From Uloborus plumipes (taxonomy: Eukaryota > Arthropoda > Arachnida > Araneae > Uloboridae), in NCBI GenBank assembly GCA_038373865.1, contig JAXGGA010001629.1, positions 62,001 through 126,000 on the forward strand: a stretch of DNA of 64,000 nucleotides, read 5' to 3'. Made by a program: the position numbers and the translations under genes. Positions 1 to 12,059 of the stretch are shown piece after piece. How positions within the stretch are numbered: the stretch's first letter is position 1; each line of letters opens with the position of its first letter. The notes below the pieces were generated by a model that was given only the letters and a program-made list of their open reading frames with translations, searched no databases and was not told where the DNA came from.

Positions 1-505
1 ATTAAAATGATACCTTCGGACGATAGTTTTACACTTAAAGATACCTATAAAAATTTAAAAATTGAAAATAACCAAACGCGTCAGGTGGGAAAAAATAATA
101 TTCAGTGTTTTGGCTCTCCTGAAAAGTGCCAATTTTTACATTCGTAATTTTAGCATGGTGCCGACGGTATTATCTAAGACATTTTTTTTTTAATTTCAAA
201 GAAAATGAGAAAAATATAAACACTGAAATAACTTCTAAACATCAGTTTATTAATCAGTTTTATGAAAAGTTTGTCTTAACAAAATGAGGACGCACGGTTA
301 AGTTTCAATAGCAGCAAACATCATGAGAAGTTTGACTAGTTTTAGAAGAAACTAAGTACAATGTCTAACGTTACGATAAAATAAAAGAACAAATATTACC
401 CTCCCCAAAAGAAAATAAGTGAAAATATTGCATTAAACTTATTCCCCTACCTTTCTTCCTTATATTTTATGCTCTGCACTTTTGAACACATTACTCATAT
501 TAATA
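1..505. other. AT-rich unique sequence, left edge
   Basis: No open frame, RNA gene or repeat end is visible here. The stretch ends at the TA dinucleotide (504-505) that flanks the Tc1-type element. It is probably intronic DNA of the minus-strand SAM-domain gene. Confidence 0.4.
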
Positions 506-579
506 CACTGGCGGGAAAAAAAATCCCAACACCAAGAAAGACTTGTGTTAGATAAACGAAATTTGGTAGGCGTGTTTAT

Positions 580-3110
580 TAGGGTGGTTCAAAAAAATTT
601 TTTTTTTGCTACGGACCAAGGCGCACCTTACTTTTTTTACATTTATGTATAAGATCTCCCTCCTAAAATTTCAGCTCCCTACTCTTAATGGAAGATGGTG
701 CTCAAACACCCTTCATTTTTACGCTTTTTCGTAATTTTCACAATTTTTGAGTTTTTCAGACTAAAGAGACGGTTTTCTTGGAAGATATTTTTTTTCAATT
801 ATTCCCATTTTCCAATGCATAAATATTAGTTCAATCAATTGGAAACTTTTTTAATCGTTTGAATCTATATAGCAGCAACTTTGATACAATCGATTATTTA
901 GTTTAGATCGCAGCATACAATGTAGATTGCAGTACTACTTGTCTACATGTTATGCTATGATATTCAAAACTTACACTTGCCAAAATAGAGTTGTGAAAGA
1001 GCTATACAAAATGTTTTTTTTTTTTTTATGTTTTTAAAGTAGTGGGATGCAGAGAAAAAAATTTCAAGATTTGAAGTTTTAAACTAATAGTGCTAAGAGT
1101 ATCACAAGAAGAATGAATTAAATTATAAAAACTAATTGCAAAAAATAAACTATTGTAGCTAGTCAGGCATAGAACTAATCTGAAATTTAGGCAAAGATAT
1201 TTACTTCATGCTTACTTTGGTCATCGTATTCCACATAAGTTCTATTCTTTTTAATAACTTTAAAGTGAAAAAAAAATATTTGGCAAAGAATTAAACAAAT
1301 AATAATAAAAAAAAAAAGAATGTTGAACATAGATCTTAAAAAATACCCTAACAAGTTTGAAACTTCAACTGTAAGCTTTTTATAAATCTATAGATAAATC
1401 TATGATCCCTCTTGCTGATTATAGAAGAGATAATTGAGGGTATTATTAGTCAATTAGGGAGCCTTTCTGATAAAATCCAGTCTCTTATATGCCTCAAAAT
1501 ATTTGTGTTCCTATATAAGAAAGAGATTTTTCATTTAATCATAAGCTAAAAAACCTAGGTACAACACTTTTGTACCTAGCGCCTTTTTGTACAGCGCCTT
1601 TTTGTATTTTAGCGCCTTTTTGTACAGTAAAACAAATAGATTGAACATTAATAGATGCTCCATTTGCTATTAAAACTTCTGGGAATATCTGAACTTGGAA
1701 AAAACCTTATAAGGTATGAACGACCTGGAAATTGAAAATACAACTAGGACAGTTCTGTTAAAGTACTTATGACACCTTTCTGGTGAATTAATTAATTTGA
1801 TTTAGTTTTTCGCATCAAATTCTAGTTGAAAGAAAAGCAAGTTATTACAAGAATAAAGATGTGAACCATAACAAGTGTAGTACAGAACAATTGGATTTTT
1901 TTCAAACATGAATATTAGGGATTATTTTCTAACATTCTTCGTCCTACGCCCCAACAAATGCAAATATAATATCAATCACAGAATTAAAGAAAAAAAATTA
2001 AAATAAATAAATAATGGTGAATAACGTTGCTGAGGGAAATGTTCAAATAATTCAAGAATTTAACAGATTTTTTTCAATAATGAAGACAATAAGCAGTTTC
2101 TTTTACCTGATTTTGAAGCAAATTGAGTACTTATTCTTGCTGAGACAATAAAATATTCAATACTAAAAGTCTCTCTCTCAAAATCTATATATAAATATAC
2201 AGAGAAAGTTGAATTGGCAAGAAGTTTAAATATTTTGGCTTTAATTAAAAACTTCTAGCAAATTTCAGTATAACAACACTGCTTGGAACAAAATTAACTT
2301 CAAATGTATCTGACACTATTCTTGCTGTGCCCCACTGAATCCAAATATGATCTCCGTTTCCCCCTTCACGGTGATCGCTCGAACATAACTGGAATGAATA
2401 TAAATAATACCAAAGGTTCCTTGCTGAAGGAAATCTGCGGTGTGACTCATATGCAACATGCGATGTTTCCAAGGTTTTTAAAAAAAATTTACAGCTTGAA
2501 AAAGTTTTTGAACTTGGGAGTCATAGAAGGAAGTCCGATATTATTGTGTTGCACCAAAATATAAGTGTAAAATTTTGAAGCTGGAGAAAATGAGTTGTTG
2601 ATGATATGTTAAATATTCTACGGAGGGGAGGGGAAAATACCCCCATGAGTCTCCTAACTTGGGAAAAGTGTTTATGATTTTGAACTTTTCACCTCTCTAG
2701 CCCTATAGAAGAATGTTAATGATAAAGATAATGCTTCCTTCCCCTCCAAATAAAATCTATGAAATTGTCGAAATCTGATGAAAATAGGAGGGGAGGGGGG
2801 CGCTATTTTCAAAAAGTAGGAGACAAAGGGGGAAAAAGTGGCCATATTAGGATTCAAGCGATCATTGAACATAAGAATCAGCAAGAATGACAGCAAAACA
2901 CGCGGAATTTTTTTCTTGCCGCTCAACCGAAAAACGCTTGAAATTGACAAAAACTAGAGAACTATTTAAGCTTTGAGCACCGTCTTTTTATTTAAGTAGG
3001 AGGTTGAAATTTTGGCAGCATATTAGGGTGGATAAAGGTAAAAAAATGAGCCACCGCCGTGACCTCTAGGACAAAAAAAATTTTTTACCATAGGTTTGTG
3101 AACCACCCTA
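580..3110. mobile_element. hAT-type non-autonomous transposon nested in the Tc1 element
   Basis: The left end reads TAGGGTGGTTC and the right end GAACCACCCTA. They are bordered by a perfect 8-bp direct duplication gtgtttat (572-579 and 3111-3118), which fits the hAT target preference nTnnnnAn. Inverted similarity extends, diverged, for about 150 bp inward: the phrase GGTGCTCAAA near 700 recurs inverted near 2970. The 2.5-kb interior holds only short open frames (for example 2245-2472 minus and 2304-2564 plus) with no recognisable transposase. It also holds the short repeats at 1578-1624. Confidence 0.9.
1578..1624 (+). repeat. Three copies of a 14-bp motif
   Basis: The unit agcgcctttttgta occurs at 1578-1591, 1593-1606 and 1611-1624, separated by 1 and 4 bp. 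It lies inside the hAT element. Its function is unknown; it could be a subterminal transposase-binding repeat or simple slippage. Confidence 0.85.
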
Positions 3111-3284
3111 GTGTTTATACAACTGAAAGATGACATCGATTGAAATTTCGCGTTCCGCGCATAAGTGTGGCGCAGCTGGCGTCACTCAGAACATGCAAAA
3201 AAGGCTTGTTTTAAAAGCGTGTTGTGAAGCTCGTGTGTATTATTTTTCCGTGAAATTTGACGAATTGCGTTCATGTTAGCCAGG

Positions 3285-4303
3285 AATGCCTTTAAGAAGA
3301 CGAAGAAGCCATTATCAACAGCTCACCGAGTTTGAACGAGGTCGTACAATTTGGCTACGAGAAGGTGGATTTTCATTTCGCGATATTGCAGAAAGACTTG
3401 GGTGGCAATGTTTCCACCATGCATGATTATTGGAAGCTATGGGCAAGGGATGGTACTACCTCAAGAAGATCGAGTTCCGAGCTGCCACGTGGCACGACTG
3501 AGAAGGAAGATCGCCGAATCTTGCGTACGGCTGTGACGCATCGTACTGCATCTGCGGCTGACATTTGAGCTGCAGTTGGTACCGTCGTGACCCAAGGAAC
3601 GGTAAGAAACTGTTTACTTCAAGAACAGCTCCGAGCCAGGCAGCCTGTAGCCGGTATTCCATTGACTGCAAACCATTGCCTTTTCCGACGGCAGTGGTGC
3701 CACGACAGAGCTCATTGGAGGTCGGAGTGGAGATCTGTTGTAATTTTTGATGAAAACAGATTCTGAATTAGTGCCAGTGGTGGCTGTATATTGGTCAGAA
3801 GAAGGCCAGGGGACCGCCTGCATCCAAGCGGTTTACGGCCTAACGGCACTCACACCTGGAGTTATGGTCTCTGGAGCAATTTCCTACGACAGCAGGGGCA
3901 TTCTTTTGGTTATCCCAAACTCACTGACTGAAAATTTGTCGTCATTCTGTTAATTTAACCAGTAGTACAGCCCTTCATGAGTAGCATTCAAGGGGGCGTT
4001 TTCCAGCCGGATAACGCTCGCCCTCACATCGCTGCTCTAACGCAATGTGCTCTACAGAGTGCTGACATGTTACCATGACCTGCAAAATCACCAGGTCTGT
4101 CTCCAATTGATAACGTATGGGATATCATGGGATGGCACCTCGAGCATCATCCACAGTCAGCAATGACGGTCCTAGTATTGACACAGCAAGTGCAACAAGC
4201 ATGGAACTCCATACCACAAAGTGACATTCGGCACCTGTATGACATAATGCAAGCACGCTTGCAGGCTTGCCTTCAAAATTCTGGAGGTTACACCCTCTAT
4301 TAA
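3285..4303 (+). pseudogene. Tc1-family transposase, frameshifted and stopped
   Basis: Translation from the ATG at 3285 opens MPLRRRRSHYQQLTEFERGR, a Tc1-like helix-turn-helix N-terminus, and meets a stop near 3424. The frame then shifts to read VSTMHDYWKLWARDG and later PGVMVSGAISYDSRG. The DDE-type catalytic landmarks are still visible in changing frames: FDENRF near 3750, PDNARPH near 4005 and SPIDNVWDIMG near 4105. The last acidic residue is D, as in DD34D Tc1 enzymes. The remnant ends at a TAA (4301-4303) after QNSGGYTLY. The span of 1,019 bp equals about 340 codons, the usual Tc1 length, so damage is by small indels and stops, not a large deletion. No active enzyme can be made from it. 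Confidence 0.93.
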
Positions 4304-4469
4304 ATTAACATAATTTCACATTTGCACAGCATTTTCTTGAGCTTAAATTAGCCAGTGATCTTGTACATTTAATCAATTAAACATGTTAACTAGACAATTG
4401 CATTACCCAAATTTCATTACTCTACGGCAATTTTTTCTTGGTGTTGGGATTTTTTTTCCCGCCAGTGTA

Positions 4470-5831
4470 TTATCAATTTTTCAACAGATTACTTTACATA
4501 GCAAAGAATGAAAATTATTAACAGTATAATCTTTTAATTAGAAAAAAAGTATTTTTTGAATACTTTAATTTGTATTTTGATACACGTTGTCTAGTTTTAC
4601 TCTTTAAAATTTTTCTCTGCTTTTTTTACGGAAATCACTTTTTCTTGCAATTCAAGCATTAATAAAAATAGAGTAATACAATTGATACCAGCTGAATAAA
4701 AAATGCCCCCAATGGATAAGTCCAAACGAACATGAATTGAAAAAAATTATAACGTGAATTTAAAAAATCTTACCATTACCATGAATAAAAAATCATAGTG
4801 CTTACAAATCGTGTTTGAACTTTTGGTAGGTTTTATGAAAATTAAACGTAAATATTGCACATAGTACATTGGTTAAGACAGGTGGACTTATCCTAGCCTT
4901 TAAAAGAACTTCAAAGTTTAGAAGATTTGAACTCAAAATGAGTGTGGATACCAAAAAATTTGTTTATGACTGACCCTTGCATTCATGTCCTCTGCCAGGT
5001 TTCTGTCACAAAAGTTATCCAAGAGTATTTTATAATTAATTTATCATTAATAAAGATTCACGTGATGCTTCTAGCATCAAACCAAAACTCTAATTCTTAA
5101 AGAATTGCAAAACTTCCTCCAAAGCAATAATTCATTCCAATATCTAACCACATATCTAATGCCCCCCGTAATTAGAGCGAGCATACTTTCCGAGATAATT
5201 TATGTTCAAGAGTGAGAAAATGGTGACCAACTTCACTCAAATATCTCGTCGAGCATTGTTTGACATCGCGGAATTTCTCATTTGCATACAAGATCTGTTT
5301 ACGCCCCGAGCACAAACCCCTAACGAATAATTTCAAATATTACGCTTGTTGAACACAAGACCATGCGGCATTTCCATCTCCCCTTGAAGTCTCCCCCCTT
5401 CCACTTGTTTAGTCGTAAAAGTAACATTTAATGGCGGACTGGATTAAACATAAGTCGTTTAGAGCTTGTTTTCCAGGCTCGGGATTTAATGTTAGGGAGC
5501 TTTAACTTATTTAATATCGCATAAAGCTTGTCGTAATAGGCTAGAAACTATCAAAACGTCACGTTAAAATACAACGTGCCCGAGAAGGATCTTTATCATT
5601 ATAAACATTAGCAAGAAAAATATTTGAGCGTGAAATTAAATGTAGTTTACTGCAAAAGCAGGAAGAAATTTAGGAGCTGCACTGAGATGGCAAAAGTTAG
5701 AAAATGTTAGAAGTTTTTTTTTTTCTTTTCAAATTTGTCATTTCCGCAAATTTAAAGTTGCAGAAACCAGCAAAAAAAAAAAAAAAAAAAGGAGAAGAAA
5801 ATTCGACAGACAGACTGACATACGCATATCC
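4470..5831. other. Unique intronic sequence with a conserved-looking block
   Basis: The first ~690 bp are plain AT-rich sequence. From about 5160 to 5620 composition becomes more mixed, with several CG dinucleotides and homeodomain-like TAATTA/ATTTA words. A perfect octamer (ATTTGCAT, 5280-5287, reverse of ATGCAAAT) also lies here. This resembles a regulatory island, but that is inference without conservation data. No exon is evident. Confidence 0.3.
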
Positions 5832-6003
5832 AGGGACGTCATTTCAAGTTTTTCCAGGGGGGGGGGGGCAAAGGGTCCAAACACAATGCAATTTCATCGG
5901 AAAACATAAAAACCCACGCCCACTTATATGTGAATACATTGATTTCTCAAAGTCAGGGGGGGGGGCAATTGACCCCCCCCCTTGCCCCCCTAAGTAACGG
6001 GCC
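5832..6003. repeat. Dispersed repeat, copy 1 (G-run/C-run type)
   Basis: The segment reads from gggacgtcatttcaag through long G- and C-runs to aacgggcctg. It is matched throughout by 18381-18543, and its distal end by a partial copy near 45187-45245. No clear terminal repeats or duplication were found, so the class (SINE, MITE or other) is open. Confidence 0.8.
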
Positions 6004-6434
6004 TGCCCACATCTCCCTTTTTCAGTACCTTAGTATTTCTGTTTTTTTTTTTTTTTTTTTGTTTCTGAAAGATATTTTTATAATACGTGAAGCATTTTCC
6101 CCATGCCTTTACTTCTTTTTTACGGCAATGAAATATGAGCTCAGGCGCAGTCGGATTTTACAAGTTAAATTTAGCATTACAATTTAAATTTGTATCGTAG
6201 ATGGGCATAAAAAGTTCTTTTACACGTTTTAACCCACTAGGGCTGGCAATATGGCACAAAACCAATAACTCTAGAATATAACCTTTCGTGCCCACTCTGC
6301 GCTAATGAACAGCATTAAAGCGCGAAAATAATATTAAAAAAGTTATTCAACACTAGTGGATATGCCCCGCGTCGCGCGGGTTAAAATGCAACATGCGAAA
6401 TTCAATCCCCAGCAGTATTATATGTTCAAGGGTG

Positions 6435-6714
6435 AGGGCCCTGCTCCACATTGACGTAGGGCCCTGCTCCACATTAGCGTAAAACGCGACCGAAACTGAA
6501 GGCAGAAACCGAAAATCCGAGTACTTTCCATAGGAACACTATTTGCTCCATTTTACGCTTCTGCTTTACGTCAATGTGGAGCAGAGCCCGTAAAGCAGAA
6601 AAATAAAGCAGAAGCGTAAAATGGAGCAAATAGTATTCCAATGGAAAGTACTCGGATTTTCGGTTTCTGCCTTCAGTTTCGGTCGCGTTTTACGCTGATG
6701 TGGAGCAGGGTCCT
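6435..6714. mobile_element. Foldback MITE-like element
   Basis: A left arm (about 6457-6570) and right arm (about 6605-6714) are near-perfect reverse complements of about 110 bp, each starting from gggccctgctccaca or a close variant. The left terminus is duplicated: the same 16-mer starts at 6436 and again at 6459. A further inverted copy lies in the loop, suggesting internal rearrangement. No confident target duplication was found, so the superfamily is unassigned. Confidence 0.8.
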
Positions 6715-7983
6715 GAATTCCCACGAAACATTTCTTAACTCTTTGAATTGAGAGAAGCCTCAGAAAACCCCGCGAAGCAAAGACAATATCAAACGCAAAA
6801 TTAGCTATCAAGAGGGAATTGAGAAGAAGCGCTAAATGATTTGAATGAAGGAAGCCTTTAAAAAATGAGAGATTTTATGTGGAAGTTTCAACTAAAGTTG
6901 GAGTGTGAGGACACAAACACACTGTGAAATTTTTAGCGGAATCCGACGGGTAGTTTCTAAGTCTATAAAGGACATACATATATAGGTACAAAGATATATA
7001 CATTCATCTATATATATATATATAGATTAATCTCCAGTTAACTAACTTTTAAAGTTCTTACAACAGATAGTTTTCCAGACCATATAAAAGCGATTGCAAT
7101 GTTTTATTATTTGACAATTCAAAGCTACGCATGAGCAGATGCTGAGAAATTCCAGACAGTGGGTACACACACTTTGATGACTACCTCAGCCACAAGGCGG
7201 AAGAGCGAATCCTCTTCATTTTTACTCGAGTTATTTTCGCCTCTTTGTGTATCATCCTCTTCACAGCCCATAATATGCAAATTTCTCCTCGCTTAAATCC
7301 GACCGACACGCCCCCTCGTTACTGCGAAATATTAAGCCTTCCATAAAACATTGTATCTAACAAGCTTATCAAACGTTGATTAAGCACGAAGGAGCATTAA
7401 CGTCTGCAGCAGACGACCAGAGGAATATTTGAGTTTTACCTCCGTCTACGCCCCTCCTTCTTCGAACTTTTTCGTGATCGGGAACGGAATCATTAAGGAG
7501 GCAAATCTAACGGCGGAATGAAAGGGATAAAAGAACAAAACAAAAAAAAAAAAGGAACGTTTCTGCACCTCATTACAGGCATTTCGAACGAATCCGATGG
7601 AACGTATGTAGACATTCGGTGCGCACTTTTAACTCTGGCAGTGTTTGAGTTTGGGACTTGGCTTTTTGTTTTTCCCTTTCTCTGCGACGAGAGGAATAAT
7701 AATGAAGGAAGAATAACGAAAATTTTGTAAGTCTCGGAATTTGTGAAGCGAAGCGCCGGCAGACTGACTTGATTTCGAAATAGCGGTTAAATTCCGCTGT
7801 GGTACGGTCGAATAAGAAATGGTGTTGAATAAATGCAAATCAGAGGAAGTTGGGGGATTGCTAAAAACAAGTCGGAATTCACAAAGCGTTTAATAGTTCG
7901 GATACAAGTCTATTTCTTGTTCAAAGAAATGCACCAAAATGTTGAAATTTAAAGCCTAGAGCACTAAATTTTTGATTTTAAAG
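6715..7983. other. Unique sequence with a candidate regulatory block
   Basis: A short (TA)n run lies at about 7007-7024. From about 7080 to 7640 the sequence is unusually mixed in composition for this window and includes a perfect octamer ATGCAAAT (7275-7282). The open frames at 7518-7730 and 7629-7838 overlap on opposite strands and resemble no family I know. I read this as non-coding, possibly regulatory. Confidence 0.3.
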
Positions 7984-8721
7984 TAGGAATGCGTCGAATC
8001 TTTCGTTCAACCAAATATTCGGCATCCGACGAGAAAACAAATGTAAGAATTCGACAACTGATAGACAAGCATATTTTTTTTTAACAATGAATGAAAGTCA
8101 TAGTTTAAAATTAATTCATATTATAACTTAATAATATCATATTTAAAGTGATTTTAATGTAACGGAAATCACTCAGACGATAAACTTAAATTTTGTTGCT
8201 TTTCAACTTTTCTCAAATTTTATGACATATTACAAAAACCTTATTATCACTGAGTCATTTGAATATGAAACAGTTAGCAGATGAAACTAATTGTACTAAA
8301 TGTTCATACATATGCAAAGTCAATTAACTGCAAAGCATCCTTTAACAAACATTAAAAAAGTGACGAAAAATATGTGATTGAAACACTGAGATATTTAATT
8401 TTGCAACATTATAAATTCTGAAATGTTAATTAACTTTTGCTTTTGAAATGAACAACTTTACTTTTTACTTACTTTTTATTGACGCAGTTGTACAGTTGTG
8501 TGATGAAATAAATGTAGGAAGGTCAATAGAAATGCATATATGCAATTCATAAAATACAAAAAATAGAAAAAACATTTTTGATTTCAAATTAGCGGAAAAT
8601 AAGAATACACATATCATATTTAACGCTTTTGAACCGAATATTCGTATTCAGTTCAATATTCCGTTACAATTTTAACCGAACATTCGATGTTCAACCAAAC
8701 TGTGCAATTGGAGCATCCCTA
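7984..8721. mobile_element. hAT-type MITE
   Basis: The ends TAGGAATGCGTCG (left) and, reversed, TAGGGATGCTCCA (right) are the common hAT 'TAGGGATGC' type. Flanking octamers ttttaaag (7976-7983) and gtttaaac (8722-8729) agree at 6 of 8 positions and both fit nTnnnnAn, so the insertion is old. Near the ends, words like CGAATATTCG recur in both orientations. No coding content. Confidence 0.7.
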
Positions 8722-9519
8722 GTTTAAACATTGTAATTTTAACGCTTTTTACACCACATGATTTATTTATTTATTTACTTATTCTATATTTCATGTATAA
8801 TGAATGCGAATATTGAAAAACAAAATCTGCAACGATCCATTAAAAATTCAACTTCTACTTCTTAGAAGTTTCTTGTGGTTATTTCTGGTTGGTTTTAGTG
8901 ACTTTAGATTACATTTCTAAAAGCTGCTCCTGAGAATTAATCTTGAAGATAGCATTCCTCTAACCGTTACTCATTTCTGAGTGTTGTTTCTTATCAGTAT
9001 TTTTTTGTTTTACTCATGAGTACTAAATGCTTTTATCCATAATTAATAATAGTTACTTCTGAAAAAGAAAGATGTCTCTGGTTATGTCCGTTAAACTACT
9101 TCTGACTATTTCTCATAGCATCAGCTTTTTCTTCCTGATAAGTCATTCTACTATTAGTAAATAATAAAAGTCAAAAAATAAGAATTCATACTAAGCATAT
9201 GAGGACTATAATGAACAATGAAACTTTTTCTTCTGTTGGAGCAAAATGAGGCAGAAGCAGCAGTTTAACTAATTTAATTACTGTAGTAGTGAAACTAGTT
9301 TACTTTCGGGGGAAAGGGGGTTACATAATTTAGGCATTACATAGCGCATGTTCAGGCAATTATACAACTCTTTTAGTCAGTCTCTAAGATTTACGCTAAA
9401 TGATATGTACTCAATTTATAAAATTAATATTTCCTATTTTAATAATATTGATGCATTTTTATCTTGAAGTTTCACTAACCGCATTAAATTATACAACGCG
9501 TTTATGAAAAAAAGTATCC
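8722..9519. other. AT-rich sequence without identified features
   Basis: Only simple AATA/TTTA runs near 8760-8780 are seen. No gene or repeat end was recognised. Confidence 0.4.
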
Positions 9520-9693
9520 ATGCTTTCACAGAAAAAAATGACGCAATTTCCAAAATAATTTTTGATGGGTTTTAACTGATTGTTGTATCTGAATTATGAG
9601 AATTGCAGTTTGAAAAGCATTAAGAAGATTTGAGTTCTTCCAATGCAGTTTTCAGACTTCAAATACAACATTAATGAACAACATATATTTCAT

Positions 9694-10418
9694 CAGGGTT
9701 TGAAAAGACCAGTTTTTTTTTTTTTTTTTTGAATCAAAACACCGGGTTTTTTCAAGAATTATTTTAATATCGTTCTCTATTCAAACATTGCGCACCTACT
9801 AGGATCAGGGGACTCCTAAAGAGTACTGTAACCGCCTAAAAAAAATCTTTTTCAGCAAATTTCGAAAAACGTATTGTAATATTGATTTTTTGAAATTGAT
9901 ATTGAGTTGAGTTTATTGGAGCAATTACAGTTTATTTTGCTCCTCCAAGCATTAAAAAAACTAATAGTATGAAATACACGTGTCGTTATATTTCTGATAC
10001 CTAATAAGTTAATGAAGAAAATAAATATCTTTGTGCGATTGATGTGAAGTTTAAATCCAACGTTAAAGATGCACAAATATACAGGTACATACCTGTATAT
10101 TTGTGCATCTTTAACGTTGGATTTAAACTTCACCTAATAAGTTGTTAAGAAAAGAAGATGGCACTTTCTGAACCAGGTACTGACCAAGATTAAATATTGT
10201 AACAAACTAAATATTATAACTAAATTCATTAATATCAATTTCTAGGCTTAGTATTGATCAAAATATTCATAATATTTAGTTTGTTTCTGAAATAAATGCT
10301 TTCAATATGTAGTAAATTCCGAAAAACAAACTTTGCTGACAGTGGGTTTTTTTAAGGGGGCCCACCCGAGAAAACCCTGGAGGATTTTTTCGTGCTGGGC
10401 CCACTTTGCGAACCCCCC
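9694..10418. mobile_element. Probable hAT-like element, copy A of a two-copy family
   Basis: The left end cagggtttgaaaagacc and, reversed, right end gggggttcgcaaagtgg are loosely alike. The flanking octamers tatttcat (9686-9693) and tttttctt (10419-10426) match at 6 of 8. Most of the interior aligns with 43905-44508, including the word atatcaatttctaggcttag. A perfect palindrome (10044-10133) interrupts this copy. Assignment to hAT is tentative; the repeat relation is firm. Confidence 0.55.
10044..10133. repeat. Perfect palindrome, 44-bp arms
   Basis: Arms 10044-10087 and 10090-10133 are exact reverse complements with a 2-bp centre (ca). The phrase cctaataagtt occurs on both sides (about 9999 and 10133). 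Copy B of the host repeat has only one cctaataa at the corresponding place, so the palindrome and a short duplication arrived after the copies diverged. The transcript of either strand would form a 44-bp hairpin. Confidence 0.95.
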
Positions 10419-12059
10419 TTTTTCTTAAACCATTTATGCCCAGTAGCCTAAAAACCGGAAGCTTGTTAGTTACAGCATACAAAAACCTGTAATGGGTACA
10501 TCATTTTACTAAAGCTGTTTTTCACGAGTTAAATAGTCCTTCTTCTTGAGAAAACCAGTGAGAGCCACTATTTGGACATCAGAGTTTATTTATTGACAGC
10601 TATTTTCAGACAAATCAGTCAAGCAACGATCCAGCATGGGTAGTCACAGAAAATAAGTTTTTTTTTGCGAACTTATCTTTCATAAAATTAAACTATTTCA
10701 AAATTATTTGCTTAAAATTGATCACAGATGCCTTCCGTAATGTTAGTTTGCAAAAGTGAAGTCAAGTAAGGTCGTATCTTGCTCACATATCTGCAAAATA
10801 TCCCATAAACAGGACGTTAAATAACTTAACAAATATGGCAACGGCGAACGGTTTGAAGCCTAAAATGTAAGTAAACCATTCCAAGTAAGAGTTTTAAGCA
10901 GATAAAAATTGAAAAAAAAAAAGGGTTAAAAAAAACTTGGGCATAAATGGGTTAATAGAAATTGTCCAATACTTTCTCTAAAAATATGACAGAAAGTTTC
11001 AAAAGAACTTCGACAGTTTCAACTCAATGTTAGTTCGTTGTTCTACTCCTTTCACGGAAAATTTTGAAGCAAATTTTTGAAAGAATGTATATTTTTAGCA
11101 TTCTTTCAAAATTGTATATGTTGAATCTGAGTTATAAGAACCCAAAGATCAGAAGCACCAAAAATAGTTGTTATCAATGCTTTTTTTCATATTTAAAAAT
11201 GCAGTTTTAATGTGCAACATAACTAATAAAAATATCCAATCCTTTCAAAGAAACTTTTGGTACAAATTTTCATTAGAACGTCGATGTTTTCAATTCAATG
11301 TTGGATCTGAGCTTTCAGGGCTGAAAATTTAAAAGTAGCAAGAGTGCAGTAGTTGTTACCAATACCATTTTCAGACTCCCCCCCCCCCCCCACATTAAAA
11401 TACTATTTTTAATTTCTAGATATCAGAAGCACCAAATAGTTGATACTAATATTGTTTTCAGACTAAAATTTTAATTTTAGTGTATAACATAACTAATAAA
11501 AAGTATTCCATCCTTTCAAAGAAACTTTTAGCACAGATTTTCATAAGTACGTCAATAGTTTTAACTAAATGTTGGATCTGAGCTATAAGGTTGAAAATTC
11601 AGAAGTAGCAAGAAAGCAGTATTTATTACCAATACCATTTTCAGATTTAAAATAATATTTTTAATTTCCAAATATCAGAAGCACCAAATAGTTGTTACTA
11701 ATATTGCTTTAAGACTTAAAATGGATTTTTAATGTATAACAACAAAAAAAGTAATCAATTCTTTCAAAGAAACTTTTAGCACAAATTTTCATAAGAACGT
11801 CAATATTTTTAACGAAATGTTGGATCTGAGTTATAAAGGTTGAAAATTCAGAAGTAGAAAGAGTGCAGTAGTTGTTACCAATACCATTTTCAGACTCAAA
11901 ATACCATTTTAATGTACAGAATTTCTAAGAAAAAGTATCAATTCCTTTCATGGAAAACCTTGACACAAAATATCGCAGGGAAGCTCGCTGTTTTCTAACA
12001 AAATAATCCCGAGTTACAAGTGAACTAAAAATTCCAAAGCACCCCAACAACAGCGAAAG

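Larger units (their letters stand above)
506..4467 (+). mobile_element. Tc1/mariner-type transposon, degenerate, carrying a nested hAT
   Basis: The two ends are perfect inverted repeats of about 34 bp (506-539 and 4434-4467), beginning CACTGGCGGG and flanked by TA on both sides (504-505, 4468-4469). Mariner-superfamily elements integrate at TA, so ends and duplication agree. A broken transposase lies at 3285-4303 on the plus strand. Removing the nested element at 580-3110 and one 8-bp duplication leaves about 1.42 kb, a normal length for a single-gene Tc1 element. The end repeats are intact while the coding region is broken. Confidence 0.92.

Noticed and set aside
2672..2950. Minus-strand 92-codon frame as hAT transposase remnant
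   Set aside because: No hAT dimerisation or catalytic motif is visible; no recognisable similarity.
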